NCBI GenBank assembly: GCA_019218315.1
Contig: JAHUUI010000002.1
Span: forward strand, 372,001-436,000
DNA: 64,000 nt
Direction: 5' to 3'
Source: Cardiobacteriaceae bacterium TAE3-ERU3
Lineage (GTDB): Bacteria > Pseudomonadota > Gammaproteobacteria > Cardiobacteriales > Cardiobacteriaceae
Positions 54,984-62,797 of the stretch are shown piece after piece (position 1 is the first letter of the stretch; each line of letters opens with the position of its first letter). A program made the position numbers and the translations under genes. Below the pieces are notes generated by a model, which did no database searches, had not been told where the DNA came from, and was given only the letters and a program-made list of their open reading frames with translations.

Positions 54984-55535
54984 TTAGTTCTTGGCGCGCA
55001 TGATCTGGTACACCTGATCAATATGGTAAACCCGCATTCGCGCTGGATTCTTGCGCCCTTCTCCTGCATAGCTAAAAATTAGCGCTTTATTTTTTGCTCT
55101 GTTTGTCCAGCCGATAAACAGACCGCTGTGCTGAATGTCGTGGTAGCTGTGATTGACGTAATATAACCAGTCACCGGGCTTAATCAGATTATTATCGGCA
55201 TATGGTCCATGTTCATAAGTGCCTTTAAAAATAATATCCCGACGGTGACTTGGATAGCCTGCGCGGTTAAAGGCCTCATTGAGGTAATCCCAGCAAGCAC
55301 CAACAATTACCTCTTCAGCTGCCATCATATTGCCAATAGTATGTAGGACTTTCTTCCCTGATGGCTCCGCACTGGCAATCGCACTGGCTAAATCAGGAGA
55401 TGCTGTTTCTTTGACAACCTGCACCGCGGGCTTACTTGGTATTAGCTTTTTGAGGGCTCGCGCAGTATCCAACGAATCCTTGGCGCAACCAGCAAGGCTC
55501 AAAAGCAAGAATAGCTTAACCAAAAGTGCCGGCAT
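54984..55535 (-). CDS. Lipoprotein with predicted papain-like (NlpC/CHAP-type) domain
   Basis: 183 aa. Lipobox LSLAGC (Cys17) gives a lipidated protein. After a helical linker, a domain (about 65-183) shows the papain-like arrangement: a Cys at a helix start (GACWDYLNEAF), then PGDWLYYVNH and a His in DIQHSGLFIGW, then a strand-rich tail. These fit a cysteine amidase/peptidase such as NlpC/P60 or CHAP, but I recognise no named family. It sits 20 bases downstream of the ABC ATPase gene and may be cotranscribed with the transporter. Confidence 0.65.
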   Translation of the reverse strand: MPALLVKLFLLLSLAGCAKDSLDTARALKKLIPSKPAVQVVKETASPDLASAIASAEPSGKKVLHTIGNMMAAEEVIVGACWDYLNEAFNRAGYPSHRRDIIFKGTYEHGPYADNNLIKPGDWLYYVNHSYHDIQHSGLFIGWTNRAKNKALIFSYAGEGRKNPARMRVYHIDQVYQIMRAKN

Positions 55536-55554
55536 ATTGCCCCCTTATTCAAAC

Positions 55555-56349
55555 TTAGCCAAGAAGCAACGCATCATCCGTCACTTCCTCACCACGCTGG
55601 CGCTCAAATAAGCGCAGCAAATCTGCAACTTCCAAACCTTTGCGCTGCTCGCCACCAATATCAAATACTACCTGCCCCTGATGTAGCATGATTGTCCGCG
55701 TACCAATATCAAGTGCCTGGCGCATGCTATGCGTAACCATCAGCGTCGTCATATTGCGCTCAGCAATAATCTCTTGGGTCAACTTAAGCACAAATGCGGC
55801 AGTTTTGGGGTCGAGGGCTGCAGTATGCTCATCAAGCAGTAAAATACTTGAAGGACGCAAGCTCGACATCAGCAGGCTCACTGCTTGACGCTGACCGCCG
55901 GATAAAAGCCCCATACGGTCATGCAGGCGATTTTCCAACCCCAAGTCCAATTGTGAAAGACTCTCTTTAAAGCGGCTCAGATAGCTGCGTTTAACTGCTG
56001 GCGACAAGAAGCGTTTTTCACCACGCTTAAAAGCCAAAGCAAGATTTTCTTCAATCGTAAGGTTCGCACAAGTGCCGGCTAGAGGATCTTGAAATACCCG
56101 CGAAACCTTACTGGCGCGCTTATGAGTCGGTAATTTGGTTAGGTCTTCACCGTCAATTTCGATCGTACCTTCATCGACGATGATTTCACCAGCCAGGCTA
56201 TTGAGCAAAGTTGATTTACCAGCGCCATTTGATCCAATCACGCTGACGAACTCACCCTGATCCAAATGCAATGACAAACCGCGTAAGACAGGGTTTTCCA
56301 GCGGCGTACCGCGATTAAAGGTTTTAACTAAATTTTTTGCATCAATCAT
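55555..56349 (-). CDS. ABC transporter ATPase (TrpZ-like, COG1101)
   Basis: 264 aa. Walker A GSNGAGKSTLLN, Q-loop SRVFQDPLAGTCANLTIEENL, signature LSGGQRQAVSLLM, Walker B ILLLDEHTAALDP, H-loop MVTHSMRQAL. It pairs with the permease and binding protein upstream (gene order binding protein, permease, ATPase). The COG2984/4120/1101 set has been linked to aromatic amino-acid uptake (TrpXYZ) in some bacteria. Substrate is inferred only. Confidence 0.9.
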   Translation of the reverse strand: MIDAKNLVKTFNRGTPLENPVLRGLSLHLDQGEFVSVIGSNGAGKSTLLNSLAGEIIVDEGTIEIDGEDLTKLPTHKRASKVSRVFQDPLAGTCANLTIEENLALAFKRGEKRFLSPAVKRSYLSRFKESLSQLDLGLENRLHDRMGLLSGGQRQAVSLLMSSLRPSSILLLDEHTAALDPKTAAFVLKLTQEIIAERNMTTLMVTHSMRQALDIGTRTIMLHQGQVVFDIGGEQRKGLEVADLLRLFERQRGEEVTDDALLLG

Positions 56350-56356
56350 AGCAACC

Positions 56357-57253
56357 TCAGCGAATTTTCAAGCGCAGCTTATTGCGCATATTGGGCAGAA
56401 CAATTGCCAGCGTTACCAATGCAGCTGTAATCAGATTCAGGTCTTGCGCTTCCAATCCAATAAAATCAGCATTGAGCGCCAAAGCAATGGCTAAGCGGTA
56501 AATAATCGCACCAACAATACAGCCAATTAACGCACGAACAACCGTCTTTGGCATCACCATTGCTTCACCACCAATCAGTGATGCCAAGCCAATAACGATC
56601 ACACCAACCCCCATCGTCACATCCGCAGATCCCTGACTTTGAGCAAACAATGCACCAGCTAATGCAACGAGGCCATTGGCAATCGCAATACCGAGGATGA
56701 TCATAAACCCTGTTGCGATACCTTGCGCTCGTGCCATACTTGGATTTGCTCCAGTCGCACGCATAGCTAAGCCGGTTTCCGATTTCATGAACCACCACAT
56801 AGCAAGAAATGCCACCAACGCAACCATGGCAAACAACAACACAGGAACTACGAAATACGGCAGCGAAAGATTATTTTCCCATGCAGTCAAAATAGTATCT
56901 TCACCGAGTAGCGCCACGTTAGGCCGCCCCATGATACGCAAGTTCACAGAATAGAGCGCCGTCATAACCAAGATAGAAGCAAGCAGATTAAGAATGCCGA
57001 GCTTAACATTCAAAAACGCTGTCACCGCGCCCGCAGCCATACCAGCAAAAATCGCCATAAAGGTCGCCAGCCACGGATTCCAGCCATTCATAATACATAC
57101 CGCTGCAACGGCTGCACCCAACGGGAAACTCCCATCAACGGTCAAATCCGGAAAATCCAGTACGCGAAAAGACAGATAAATACCAAAAGCGACTAATCCA
57201 TAAATAAAACCAGTCTCTACTGCGCCATAGAACGCAATTTCACTCAACAACAT
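56357..57253 (-). CDS. ABC transporter permease (TrpY-like, COG4120)
   Basis: About 298 aa from the ATG at 57253 (MLLSEIAFYGAVETG). 8-9 membrane helices in the branched-chain-amino-acid permease fold: YLSFRVLDFPDLTVDGSFPLGAAVAA and GIANGLVALAGALFAQSQGSADV match the COG4120 pattern. It forms the channel with the ATPase 8 bases downstream. Confidence 0.88.
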   Translation of the reverse strand: MLLSEIAFYGAVETGFIYGLVAFGIYLSFRVLDFPDLTVDGSFPLGAAVAAVCIMNGWNPWLATFMAIFAGMAAGAVTAFLNVKLGILNLLASILVMTALYSVNLRIMGRPNVALLGEDTILTAWENNLSLPYFVVPVLLFAMVALVAFLAMWWFMKSETGLAMRATGANPSMARAQGIATGFMIILGIAIANGLVALAGALFAQSQGSADVTMGVGVIVIGLASLIGGEAMVMPKTVVRALIGCIVGAIIYRLAIALALNADFIGLEAQDLNLITAALVTLAIVLPNMRNKLRLKIR

Positions 57254-57337
57254 GAGGTTTATCCATTTAAAAATAAGAAAAGGCCAGGACGCCAAAGCGC
57301 CCTGACCGACTATGTTAACAAACTTATTAACAAATTT

Positions 57338-58306
57338 TTATTGGCCGATAACTTCTGCCGCACTATCAATCACTTCCTGAGGGATAGTAATACCCATTTT
57401 CTCAGCCGCGCCCGGATTGATAAATAAATTCAACTGTTCAAGTTGGCCAACTGGGATATCACCCGGATTCTTACCTTTAAGAATCTCTACAACTTGCTTG
57501 CCTGTTTCGCGGCCAACATCGTAGTAGTCGAAGCCCAAAGCTGCGACCACACCACGTTCAACCGAACCGGTATCAGCTGCAAAAACAGGAATATCATTTT
57601 GCTCACCAACTTGTACTACGCCTTCGAGCGCACTAACCACAGTGTTATCAAGCGTAATATAAATGACGTCTGCCTTACCGACTAGTGAGCGAGCCGCTGC
57701 CAATACCTCGGACGACTTAGTCGCAGGGGCTTCGATCAGCTCCAGATCTTTGCCTTCAAAGAAGGCTTTGATCTTTTCGTTTGTCGCCACTGAATTGGCT
57801 TCACCGGGGTTATAAACCGTACCGATTTTTTTCGCATCCGGTACGATTTGCTGAATCATCTCAACCTGCTTGTCGAGTGCAATCGCATCCGTAACGCCAG
57901 TGATGTTCTTACCCGGCTTGTCGAGGTCTTTAACCAGCTTGGCTTCAACCGGATCAGTGACGGCTGAAAATACCACCGGAATGCCACGGACAGCTGCCGC
58001 AACTGACTGCGCTGATGGCGTAGCAATCGCTACGATGACATCTGGATTATCACCAGCAAATTTCTTCGCAATCTGTGCCGCAATACCGGTATCACCTTGG
58101 GCACTCTCATGCATATAGGCAATATTTTTACCATCGACATAACCCTGATCGGTTAATTCATCGACAACGCCCTTGTGTACTGCGTCCAATGCAGGGTGCG
58201 CGACAATTTGCGTGATAGCCACAACCGGTTGATCAGCCGCAACAGCAGTACCGAGGCCTAATGCCACAGCAGCTGCGAGAACCATTTTTTTACCCAACGA
58301 TGTCAT
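57338..58306 (-). CDS. ABC transporter substrate-binding protein (TrpX-like, COG2984)
   Basis: About 322 aa from the ATG at 58306, which has GGAGAG 7 bases upstream. A signal peptide (MTSLGKKMVLAAAVALGLGTAVA) leads to the periplasmic two-lobe fold of the ABC_sub_bind family: ITQIVAHPALDAVHKGVVDEL, VFSAVTDPVEAKLV, IGTVYNPGEANSV, DNTVVSALEGVV and AALGFDYYDVGRETG. No lipobox is seen. It feeds the downstream permease. The promoter must lie in the 180 bases shared with the divergent symporter. Confidence 0.9.
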   Translation of the reverse strand: MTSLGKKMVLAAAVALGLGTAVAADQPVVAITQIVAHPALDAVHKGVVDELTDQGYVDGKNIAYMHESAQGDTGIAAQIAKKFAGDNPDVIVAIATPSAQSVAAAVRGIPVVFSAVTDPVEAKLVKDLDKPGKNITGVTDAIALDKQVEMIQQIVPDAKKIGTVYNPGEANSVATNEKIKAFFEGKDLELIEAPATKSSEVLAAARSLVGKADVIYITLDNTVVSALEGVVQVGEQNDIPVFAADTGSVERGVVAALGFDYYDVGRETGKQVVEILKGKNPGDIPVGQLEQLNLFINPGAAEKMGITIPQEVIDSAAEVIGQ

Positions 58307-58489
58307 TATTTGCTCTCCGTTAATATAGTGAAGATAAAATACTAGCACAGTTTTCAGCGCAGTGAAGCAGACAATAAAGATGACACAAAAGTTGCGGTTT
58401 GTTAAATATTTTATGCTATATTGTTGTATCTGCTTATTAGTTCAGCAGACAAAACTCGCTTCTTTCAACTATAAAATTTTGAGGATGTT

Positions 58490-60010
58490 ATGGAAAGCTT
58501 TATCGACAGCTTAAATGGGATTATCTGGAGCCCTGCTCTAGTATATCTCTGCCTCGGTGCGGGGTTATTCTTTTCAATTCTGACCCGCTTTTGCCAAATC
58601 CGTCATTTTGGTGAAATGTGGCGTTTGTTGTTCAAAGATCACGGATCACAAGAAGGTATTTCATCTTTTCAGGCGCTAGCCGTATCTCTTTCCGGTCGTG
58701 TCGGTATGGGGAATATCGCTGGTGTCGCAGCAGCTATCGGCTTTGGCGGCCCAGGTGCGATCTTCTGGATGTGGGTCGTTGCCTTCCTTGGCGCAAGTAC
58801 AGCCTATGTCGAATCTACACTCGCCCAAATGTATAAGATCGTTGACTCTGAAACCGGCCAATATCGCGGTGGGCCAGCGTATTATTTTGAGCGCTGCTTG
58901 CGTGGTCCATTCTGGACGTTCTACGGCGTAATATTTGCTATTTCAGCCATCGTCGCTTGTGGCCTCTTCTTACCAGGTGTTCAAGCAAACGGCGTTGCCA
59001 CTGCTGTGACCAATGTATTTGGTACAGGTGAAATGGTTCAAACTTCAATCGCTGGTGAAGTTGGCGTCAATACCCTAATTGCCGTTGCCGTAATCCTCCT
59101 CGTTTTAGGCTTCATCATCTTTGGTGGCATCAAGCGCATTGCGCATTTTGCACAAATCGTTGTGCCATTTATGGCTTTGGGCTACATCATCCTCGCTTTG
59201 ATTATCGTATTCCTCAATATTGACCGTGTACCGGGCATATTCAGCATGATCTTCAGCGATGCCTTTACAGCACAAGCAGGCTTTGGTGCTGCGATTGGCT
59301 GGGGCGTCAAGCGCGGCGTTTATTCTAACGAAGCAGGTCAAGGTACCGGACCACACGCAGCAGGTGCAGCAGAAGTAGAGCACCCAACCCAGCAAGGGCT
59401 GGTTCAGGCATTCTCTGTCTATGTCGATACCCTATTTGTCTGTACAGCTACAGCGCTGATGATCCTCATGACTGGTCAGTACAACATTCAAGGTTCGTTG
59501 GCTGATGGTCAATTCTTGGTCCAAAACGTTGATCCAAATGCTGTCATCAACTCTCCTGCATTTACACAAATGGCACTGACCAATGTTTATGGTGGCATGG
59601 GCGAAATCTTTGTTGCGATCGCAATATTCTTCTTCGCATTTACCACCATTCTTGCTTACTACTACATTGCAGAAGTAAACGTTGCCTACCTCAGCCAAAA
59701 AGTTGGCATGGAAGGCCCGGCGTTACTGATCGTCAAACTGGTTATTATGTTTGCCGTTGCATACGGAGCAGTAAACAATTCTGGCTATATATGGGCAATT
59801 GGTGATATTGGCGTAGGCGCCATGGCATGGCTGAACATCATCGGTATTATCGGTATATTCTTCCTCGCCAAGCCAACCATGACTGCGCTGAAAGACTACG
59901 AAGCACAGAAAAAGGCTGGCGTGAAGCACTTCACTTTCAACCCACAAAAGCTTGGTATTAAAAATGCCGACTTCTGGGAAGATCGCTGGAATCGCAACAA
60001 CCGCTCATAA
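58490..60010 (+). CDS. Sodium:alanine/glycine symporter (AGCS family)
   Basis: 506 aa, about 11 membrane helices. The family core ALAVSLSGRVGMGNIAGVAAAIGFGGPGAIFWMW coordinates sodium and substrate. GPAYYFE and GWGVKRGVYSNEAGQGTGPHAAGAAEVEHPTQQGLVQAF are also diagnostic. It imports alanine, glycine or related small amino acids with sodium. Divergent from the amino-acid-type ABC operon, suggesting a locus for amino-acid uptake. It has an AGGA site and its own terminator. Confidence 0.94.
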   Translation: MESFIDSLNGIIWSPALVYLCLGAGLFFSILTRFCQIRHFGEMWRLLFKDHGSQEGISSFQALAVSLSGRVGMGNIAGVAAAIGFGGPGAIFWMWVVAFLGASTAYVESTLAQMYKIVDSETGQYRGGPAYYFERCLRGPFWTFYGVIFAISAIVACGLFLPGVQANGVATAVTNVFGTGEMVQTSIAGEVGVNTLIAVAVILLVLGFIIFGGIKRIAHFAQIVVPFMALGYIILALIIVFLNIDRVPGIFSMIFSDAFTAQAGFGAAIGWGVKRGVYSNEAGQGTGPHAAGAAEVEHPTQQGLVQAFSVYVDTLFVCTATALMILMTGQYNIQGSLADGQFLVQNVDPNAVINSPAFTQMALTNVYGGMGEIFVAIAIFFFAFTTILAYYYIAEVNVAYLSQKVGMEGPALLIVKLVIMFAVAYGAVNNSGYIWAIGDIGVGAMAWLNIIGIIGIFFLAKPTMTALKDYEAQKKAGVKHFTFNPQKLGIKNADFWEDRWNRNNRS

Positions 60011-60031
60011 CGGTTAGGCCATAACAGCAAG

Positions 60032-60058
60032 GCCCCGGTTCAGCACATGAACCGGGGC
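60032..60058. terminator. Bidirectional terminator after the symporter gene
   Basis: Stem GCCCCGGTTC / GAACCGGGGC with loop AGCACAT, then TTATTT, between convergent genes. Confidence 0.88.
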
Positions 60059-60068
60059 TTATTTATAT

Positions 60069-60575
60069 CTATTGAATTGGTGTTAAAACCAACTCGCCTT
60101 GTTCTTGCCGCCAATGAAAATGGCGTAAATAGTCCATTCCCAAAAGAACTTCATCATCCATATTAGGCAAAATTGAAGCCCGAACATCATCCATTACCAA
60201 CCCGCCAATATTGATTTCATCAATTACAGTTGACCACTGCTCTGTAACGCCATTAGCTGTATAAGCTTTTCCTTGATGGCCTTTACGCAAGCCAATTTCA
60301 TTAGCTAGCTCCTCATTTAAAGCAATGTCGCTTGAACCCGTATCAATGAAAAACACCACCGGGTGACCATTAATCAAGCCACTCACTCGATAATGTCCGT
60401 CATAAGATTGCTTGAGCACCAATGAGCGGTCACCATCATTAAGTACTTCTACACGCTGGTTAGGATTGCGCCCCTTTTCGAAATAACCGCTCACATAAAA
60501 ATAAAACAATATTCCCATGAGCAAGAGCGTCAAAAGTGCAAAGCCTGTTCCAAACCGGGATGTACCGTTGCTCAT
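60069..60575 (-). CDS. Membrane-anchored retropepsin-like aspartic protease
   Basis: About 168 aa from the ATG at 60575; a GTG three codons earlier is possible. One membrane helix (FALLTLLLMGILFYFYVSGYF) then a periplasmic single-lobe aspartic protease domain with the active-site FFIDTGSSDIALNEEL and a second conserved strand DEVLLGMDYLRHF. It belongs to the TIGR02281-like clan AA group found in many proteobacteria, whose substrates are unknown. Active as a dimer in related folds. Confidence 0.82.
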   Translation of the reverse strand: MSNGTSRFGTGFALLTLLLMGILFYFYVSGYFEKGRNPNQRVEVLNDGDRSLVLKQSYDGHYRVSGLINGHPVVFFIDTGSSDIALNEELANEIGLRKGHQGKAYTANGVTEQWSTVIDEINIGGLVMDDVRASILPNMDDEVLLGMDYLRHFHWRQEQGELVLTPIQ

Positions 60576-60657
60576 CTTAATCACCCAAAAAGCGGTTATG
60601 GTACTATTCTAGCGATTCATTTATAGAAAAAGATATTTTGTATCCAAAGGAGAAATC

Positions 60658-61353
60658 ATGAACCTCAACAGTCTACTCAACAATGTTTTGTCCACTGGAC
60701 AAAAAATGCTTCAGGACAAAGTCGGAAATAACCCAAATACCCACAACCAGAACGCCAGTAAAAGCAGTAATAACTTTGACTTTCTAAACAGCTTCGGTGG
60801 CGGCGCAGCTACGGCTGGCCTGCTTAGCTTATTGCTCGGTACTAAAAGCGGCCGCGGCATATCAAAAAATGTCGTTAAACTCGGCTCAATGGCTGCCATT
60901 GGCACACTGGCCTATAAAGCCTATCAATCATGGCAAAAGCAAAATAGCAGCAATCAGCCAACTAACGCTGCCAGCCTCCAACCCACCCACGAACGCCCGG
61001 CCATACAGCAAGAGCAGGATTCGCAAGTCATCCTGCAAACCATGATCGCCGCTGCCTGTGCTGATGGCCGCGTTGAACAGCAAGAACAACAAGCCATCTT
61101 GAATGAAGTTGACCACAGCGATCACGAAGCCAAAGTGTGGCTCGAAGAGCAACTGCGCAACCCACAAACGCCAGCCCAACTCGCCAGCAAAATTGGCGAT
61201 GATCATGCACTCGCCGCTGAAAGCTACCTTGCTGCGCGTATCGTCTGTGGGGACCTGGATCGTAAAGAAATCGTCTTCCTGCACGAACTCTCCAATGCGC
61301 TTGGCCTCGATGATCAGTTAGTTAGCAAGCTCGAAGAGCAAGCCGGTTTCTAA
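60658..61353 (+). CDS. DUF533/TerB-like protein (YebE family)
   Basis: 231 aa. Gly/Ala-rich hydrophobic stretch near 45-85 (FGGGAATAGLLSLLLGTKSGRG), a Gln/Asn-rich linker, and a C-terminal helical TerB-like domain (about 120-231) with AACADGRVEQQEQQAILNEV and YLAARIVCGDLDRKEIVFLHELSNALGL, an acidic metal-binding-like pattern. Inner-membrane association is likely. YebE is induced by envelope stress in E. coli; role unknown. Good RBS (AAAGGAG). Confidence 0.87.
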   Translation: MNLNSLLNNVLSTGQKMLQDKVGNNPNTHNQNASKSSNNFDFLNSFGGGAATAGLLSLLLGTKSGRGISKNVVKLGSMAAIGTLAYKAYQSWQKQNSSNQPTNAASLQPTHERPAIQQEQDSQVILQTMIAAACADGRVEQQEQQAILNEVDHSDHEAKVWLEEQLRNPQTPAQLASKIGDDHALAAESYLAARIVCGDLDRKEIVFLHELSNALGLDDQLVSKLEEQAGF

Positions 61354-61410
61354 CCATCCTTCACAATAATCTTTCCGCGCATACACTCAATGTGCTAAGA
61401 TGCGCGCCTT

Positions 61411-61487
61411 CCGCCCGTAGCTCAGCTGGATAGAGCGTTGCCCTCCGGAGGCAAAGGTCAGGGGTTCGAATCCCTTCGGGCGGGCCA
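61411..61487 (+). tRNA. tRNA-Arg (anticodon CCG)
   Basis: A full cloverleaf of 77 nt with encoded CCA. The acceptor stem CCGCCCG pairs with CGGGCGG. D arm GCTC...GAGC. Anticodon stem TTGCC/GGCAA with loop CTCCGGA, giving anticodon CCG. T arm AGGGG-TTCGAAT-CCCTT. It reads CGG codons. It stands at the junction with phage genes, and tRNA 3' ends are common integration targets. Confidence 0.96.
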
Positions 61488-61499
61488 GCACAAAATATT

Positions 61500-61526
61500 A
61501 AAGCCCTGTATATTCAGGGCTTTTTT
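61500..61526 (+). terminator. Terminator of the tRNA-Arg gene
   Basis: Stem AAAGCCCTG / CAGGGCTTT with loop TATATT and a T6 run, starting 13 bases after the tRNA. Confidence 0.9.
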
Positions 61527-61539
61527 ATTGCATAGAATA

Positions 61540-61561
61540 AATTTGGTGCAAATTTGGTGCA
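61540..61561. repeat. Tandem 11-bp repeat next to the tRNA, possible integrase arm site
   Basis: AATTTGGTGCA occurs twice in direct tandem (61540-61550, 61551-61561). A few bases on lies GGTTCGAA, which repeats 8 bases of the tRNA T-loop. Such repeats are found at ends of elements integrated by tyrosine recombinases, so this may be the att end of the prophage. The core cannot be fixed without the other end. Confidence 0.4.
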
Positions 61562-61646
61562 ATCGGTTCGAACGCACCTGTGCCAACCCTATCTATAATG
61601 TCTATGAAATCATGCGGAGTAACACGCCATGAAAGACAAAGTAACC

Positions 61647-62081
61647 CTACTCTAACCACTCATACAATGACTGCGGACTGCGTCCAACATCATCAGATAA
61701 CCCCAGTGCTACCGCTACGTACTCGCTACAGTACCAGCGGTCATGCGATTGCCGCATCCACGGTACTACTGCTCTGAGTGATCCGAGCCAATCATATTTA
61801 GCACCTCGGTGCATGTCATAAAACCGCCGTATCTGTGCCACATCTGCATTAACGCGTACTAAATACCAGCGCTCAGGCGGCAATGGCATACGTTTACGTC
61901 TGACACCGCCATCACGTCCTGATGCTGAGTAACAAATAAACTCGGCGCCGTCTCTAATAGCTAACTCAGCATGCGAGTAACGAGATCGAGTTAGAAAACA
62001 TGTGATCTCATGTATCGCGCGGCGTAAAAAAGCCGCTCGTGAAAGCGGCTCTCTGTAGTGATAAAGCGCAACGTAGATCAT
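61647..62081 (-). CDS. Phage-associated YiiX/NlpC-like papain-fold protein
   Basis: 144 aa. Permuted papain-like pattern: a His in RYSHAELAIRDG and a Cys in DRWYCSEYVAVALGL, spaced like YiiX/YebB hydrolases. No signal peptide. It is the last gene of the minus-strand tail set and overlaps the previous gene by 4 bases. A role in lysis, host wall handling or tail maturation cannot be chosen. Confidence 0.65.
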   Translation of the reverse strand: MIYVALYHYREPLSRAAFLRRAIHEITCFLTRSRYSHAELAIRDGAEFICYSASGRDGGVRRKRMPLPPERWYLVRVNADVAQIRRFYDMHRGAKYDWLGSLRAVVPWMRQSHDRWYCSEYVAVALGLSDDVGRSPQSLYEWLE

Positions 62082-62788
62082 GACACCGTAAAATTGATAT
62101 CTATTGCGTCCACGTCTGCGACTGTCTGTGCAGCGTTGATCTGATCTTCGATCCTCTGGCGTTGCCCCGCGATTGTCGCTACTAGAGTCTGATAAGCTCG
62201 CGCTTTTTGCAGCGCTTTTTCACGCAGCACATCGAGATCAACGCCCCGCTGGTTTGCAATAGCCGCCAGTGTCGGTGTTTCAACGCTATTATCAGCCGCC
62301 CACAGCTCGGCCTCTCGCGCCTGCGCTGGCCACGTCAAACGCTCAAATTCCGGCACCGTTTCTGATCGCGTAACAGTTGCGATAAACCGCTGTGCCGATT
62401 GTGCCACTGCGATTAGTTTTGCCGTCTTGGCATCTGATAGCTGCTGCTCTATAGCATCATCAGTGAGCGTCCATGCACCACCCTGCCAGCTATGATATTG
62501 CGTGGGACGTGGCTCAGTTGTCGTGTTATCCGGTAATTCGCCGATCTCTGTAATAGCAATCTCTCGGCCATCATCAGTGCTATAGACTGTCTGCCCGCGA
62601 TAGTCTGACACGTAGTGCCACTTCTCACTGTCCCATTGTGCAACTTTGTTTTCTCGCTGTTCTGGCGGTGCTGTATCGATACAGCCAGCAGGTATTAAAA
62701 AACCCGCATCAAGCGGGTCTTTGTCTGCGATTGTTGTACTCACAAAATATTTGTTGCTGTCTAGCTGACAGACTGTTTTAGTTTGCAT
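62078..62788 (-). CDS. Phage tail-fibre assembly-like protein
   Basis: 236 aa. The N-terminal half has WDSEKWHYVSDYRGQTVYSTDDGREI, the pattern found in many phage tail proteins next to fibre genes. The C-terminal half is helical (about 130-236: AKTAKLIAVAQSAQRFIATV ... LTWPAQAREAELW), as in DUF4376 proteins. It lies 9 bases downstream of the fibre gene and overlaps the next. Likely a fibre chaperone or short tail component. Confidence 0.7.
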   Translation of the reverse strand: MQTKTVCQLDSNKYFVSTTIADKDPLDAGFLIPAGCIDTAPPEQRENKVAQWDSEKWHYVSDYRGQTVYSTDDGREIAITEIGELPDNTTTEPRPTQYHSWQGGAWTLTDDAIEQQLSDAKTAKLIAVAQSAQRFIATVTRSETVPEFERLTWPAQAREAELWAADNSVETPTLAAIANQRGVDLDVLREKALQKARAYQTLVATIAGQRQRIEDQINAAQTVADVDAIDINFTVS

Positions 62789-62797
62789 AGATCACTC

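Noticed and set aside
61438-61632. Plus-strand ORF starting inside the tRNA
   Set aside because: It runs through the tRNA and its terminator and has no ribosome site.
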